From positions 186,001 through 250,000 of the forward strand of contig NZ_JADJNP010000002.1 in the NCBI RefSeq assembly GCF_016714275.1: 64,000 nucleotides of DNA. The letters are read 5' to 3'. The first letter of the stretch is position 1. Each line of letters starts with the position of its first letter. Positions 63,901-64,000 of the stretch are shown in pieces. This DNA is from Tessaracoccus sp. GTDB lineage: Bacteria > Actinomycetota > Actinomycetes > Propionibacteriales > Propionibacteriaceae. Below the pieces are notes generated by a model, which made no database searches, was not told where the DNA came from, and saw only the letters and a program-made list of their open reading frames with translations. The position numbers were made by a program, and so were the translations under genes.

Positions 63901-64000
63901 ACAGCTCTGGGACGCCGACACCGAGGGCGCGGGCGAGCCGGGCGTGCCGGTACAGCAGCGAGAGGGTGCGCAGCGTGACCGGGAACGCCCTACCCGCGGC
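57980..64000 (-). CDS. Tc toxin TcA-like giant protein, C-terminal 2,006 residues (5' end outside window)
   Basis: The frame is open from the right edge to the stop at 57980. The first visible residues (VTLRTLSLLYRHARLARALGVGVPELFALCAL) match the helical shell of TcA subunits. Next come the neuraminidase-like/ABC-toxin region (WRWRQNYRVWEANRKAFLFPESYLEPEL about visible residue 445; YYYRRIDDVHY and SGQLYLFWVRY near 560-600) and an Ala/Leu-rich pore-domain coiled region (about 1395-1560). The TcB-binding C-terminus is marked by YTYMGRSLQLLHRQAYGNALAVAHLAEQAYRFELPG (near 1600-1635). TcA pentamers bind target cells and inject a toxin held by TcB-TcC, neither of which is visible here. No frameshift seen. 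Confidence 0.9.
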   Translation of the reverse strand, partial: AAGRAFPVTLRTLSLLYRHARLARALGVGVPELFALCALSPTVPHGYVDNLADLDAVVRTARWVASSRWTVAALVEVCDVAVRVPLPVSGPPVTPALELARQLVAEAAGAFVVADTDPPAPAPTADDGAAVLRSALPGKLGLSPSVAAGALDLLGINLAAARLFAELRDATIGPVAIAAVITRVRRLGRVLAGARAGDAATLDLLTQHRDLFGIADFDHIGLASLRRLDLYRSLIEPWHERGEVPPDLAAAIVGYVPGTGFAPADLATVAAAVGADEAFVASLRQELPQPADPFAALEQAVVAGLVCRQVGAPAVLLRLVQSTQSQELTAASALLLGAMRARHPDPADFERNHEPYRDIVLSRQRDALVAYLLHSRTSYPFDEVSDLYHYYLLDPLVEGVVRISRVAAGIASAQLYVQRCVMNLEETARGHADPIRVSPSRVPRDEWRWRQNYRVWEANRKAFLFPESYLEPELRDDKTPLFRQLEEELLSKPVTEEAVRAAYGRYLRGFDELAGLRLAGSFHERNAAARRDVLHLFGTTADEPPVYYYRRIDDVHYGVGEPDRATRWGPWERLDLQIPTRTVSPLVHSGQLYLFWVRYVTRSINQFAGGNSRFAGYSHRAHVEFTTRRLDGSWAPAQQVGLTEEPFVTSGNGIVLDPLVARDVTKLDFPFIGQLLLYSNYQPLHDRVAHDQPKDDYTLSGFGWDRIYPSSGDQIELRGINFQMWSKLDLYTRQIGPRMNYDDVDPPGLLKDRGVPWFPPESIEGLAVILALLSLFGGSLSEANKVLKGVLESAKRDLLWSEANTSTRYLHAMKMGQGEYSVFEPYVLASLLLEREKLARYEKPLAVTGPIEWTSPQWHPDVTTYLKRFFRPNQVLSMPSAATVDVVNGAFSDVIVQNGRELFHVGLRTVDGKPYLLRRLSTGVSEPIARTLFNEGLDALLATPRQLQLGEPSHQLSTVGSAIVDRTKSGTVDFDGPMGTYLREIYFHIPFLLADHLNSLGEFEAAQRWYHYVFDPTSSEVITGIPAGASDEERRRRELDRVWRYRELRKLNAETLRERLTNGPAVEAYKRDPFNPHAIARLRLTAYQKALVMRYVDNLLDWGDHLFALAYSQSNPEYIREATLKYVLAQDLLGPRPASTGACADPGQRMRLADILGASVEDADEFLVEIESLVVTALSSTPSAGTGGSAPKYVPLWHAAPSTTTYAAQGSVREFAERTLGRPVTAADRTDPPAVLVEAIKNLSPADLATMIPADNGSAASGPTPVTVSPGFLTPVILEPAFMLDLVRMPMFCVPRDEKLGGYWDRVEDRLFKVRNSLDPDGTFRRLPLFAPPIDPGLLVRAKAEGLGAEDALGASAGGVPPFRFSHLIERARGQAAALQQFGSALLSAHERRDGEELATLRNTHERNLHKLTLETRRTELEVASVGLEQARRQRESALYRYEHAAELLATGLIGAEIAQTASRATAIVLRGADAILNLAAGIAYLVPQIGSPFAMKYGGKDAGDSFRAMSDSLTSAAALAEIAADVSGTVAGFERRAEGWRHDLRLAENELKVLDRDVRAAELRRDLAVRALDQQVLAAQQHDEVLELYRDKFSGLGLYTYMGRSLQLLHRQAYGNALAVAHLAEQAYRFELPGDDASYVGGEWDGARSGLLAGERLTLALATLERRYLERYDNSAAQIPQSFSLRMIDPAALIELRETGSCELRIPEFAFDLLYPGQYRRQIRAVQLSIPSVRGPYTNVSATLTLLGSRIRSEPVTGAAALVDVPVSRTERIATSSAQSDSGRFELSFGGQNLNPFEGAGAISDWRIELPTLLRAFDYATISDAVLTISYTARYDGALRATLEDPASANGQLAALTSSPLPRAFSLRRDFPGAFERLLGAPTGTAVDLAIAEEHLPYHVSGMQLAVSRAELVLDLADGPVGAFAVELDGFPVDGFPELPDPRPANARLGGLPAKRVEAALRPALLGTHSLSVSDAGGLAAVGAPGLDRTRVRDIILLVSCTIHP

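Overview
The window is 64 kb of GC-rich chromosome from an actinobacterium. Gene content and gene order point to the Propionibacteriaceae, possibly a Tessaracoccus-like genus. That family placement is inference: methylmalonyl-CoA epimerase, a PduO-type cobalamin adenosyltransferase, NucS, WhiB1, RsrA/SigR, the fused 2-oxoglutarate decarboxylase Kgd and ribosomal protein bL37 are all present, and they sit in classic actinobacterial order.

Layout: (1) 1-12 kb is mixed metabolism and housekeeping: the end of an amylosucrase, a thioredoxin-fold/TPR co-chaperone, phosphoglucomutase, a DUF2975/XRE pair under a large palindromic operator, a PH-domain pair, methylmalonyl-CoA epimerase, a DivIVA-like coiled-coil protein, an AI-2E-family transporter, the mismatch nuclease nucS, a hydrolase, a cyclophilin lipoprotein and the cobalamin adenosyltransferase. 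(2) 12-30 kb is one long minus-strand core block, read right to left: lysA-hom-thrB, rho, rpmE, prfA-prmC-tsaC-wecA-atpI-atpZ, the full ATP synthase operon atpBEFHAGDC, then a DUF2550 gene. (3) 30-45 kb holds tRNA-Arg(CCG), a GT87-like membrane glycosyltransferase, a frameshifted kgd, a 58-codon DUF6104 gene and galK. It then carries a block syntenic with the M. tuberculosis whiB1-pdtaS-rshA-sigH-aroA-rsgA region, including the 24-codon bL37 gene and an exact-consensus SigR autoregulatory promoter, followed by hisN and serA. (4) 45.7-50.6 kb is a peptide-type ABC transporter operon whose substrate-binding protein is joined in frame to its first permease. (5) 50.6-53 kb: a FUSC-type membrane protein, an acetyltransferase and a Nudix hydrolase.

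(6) From about 53 kb to the right edge the content looks accessory. An RNA ligase gene (rtcB) is cut in two by an IS3-family element whose own transposase is frameshifted. An atypical tRNA-Tyr-like gene lies only 18 nt upstream of the rtcB start, in the same orientation. A gene-poor, lower-GC stretch follows, then an ECF42-type sigma factor with its YciI/DGPF partner, and finally the 3' 6 kb of a giant Tc-toxin TcA-like gene that runs off the window.

Three core-type genes look damaged or rearranged in this assembly: kgd (one-base frameshift), rtcB (IS insertion) and the ABC binding-protein/permease fusion. Long-read or PCR confirmation of these three would decide whether the features are real. 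Several plus-strand genes have a TANNNT box 6-7 nt before the start codon, so they are probably transcribed without a leader.
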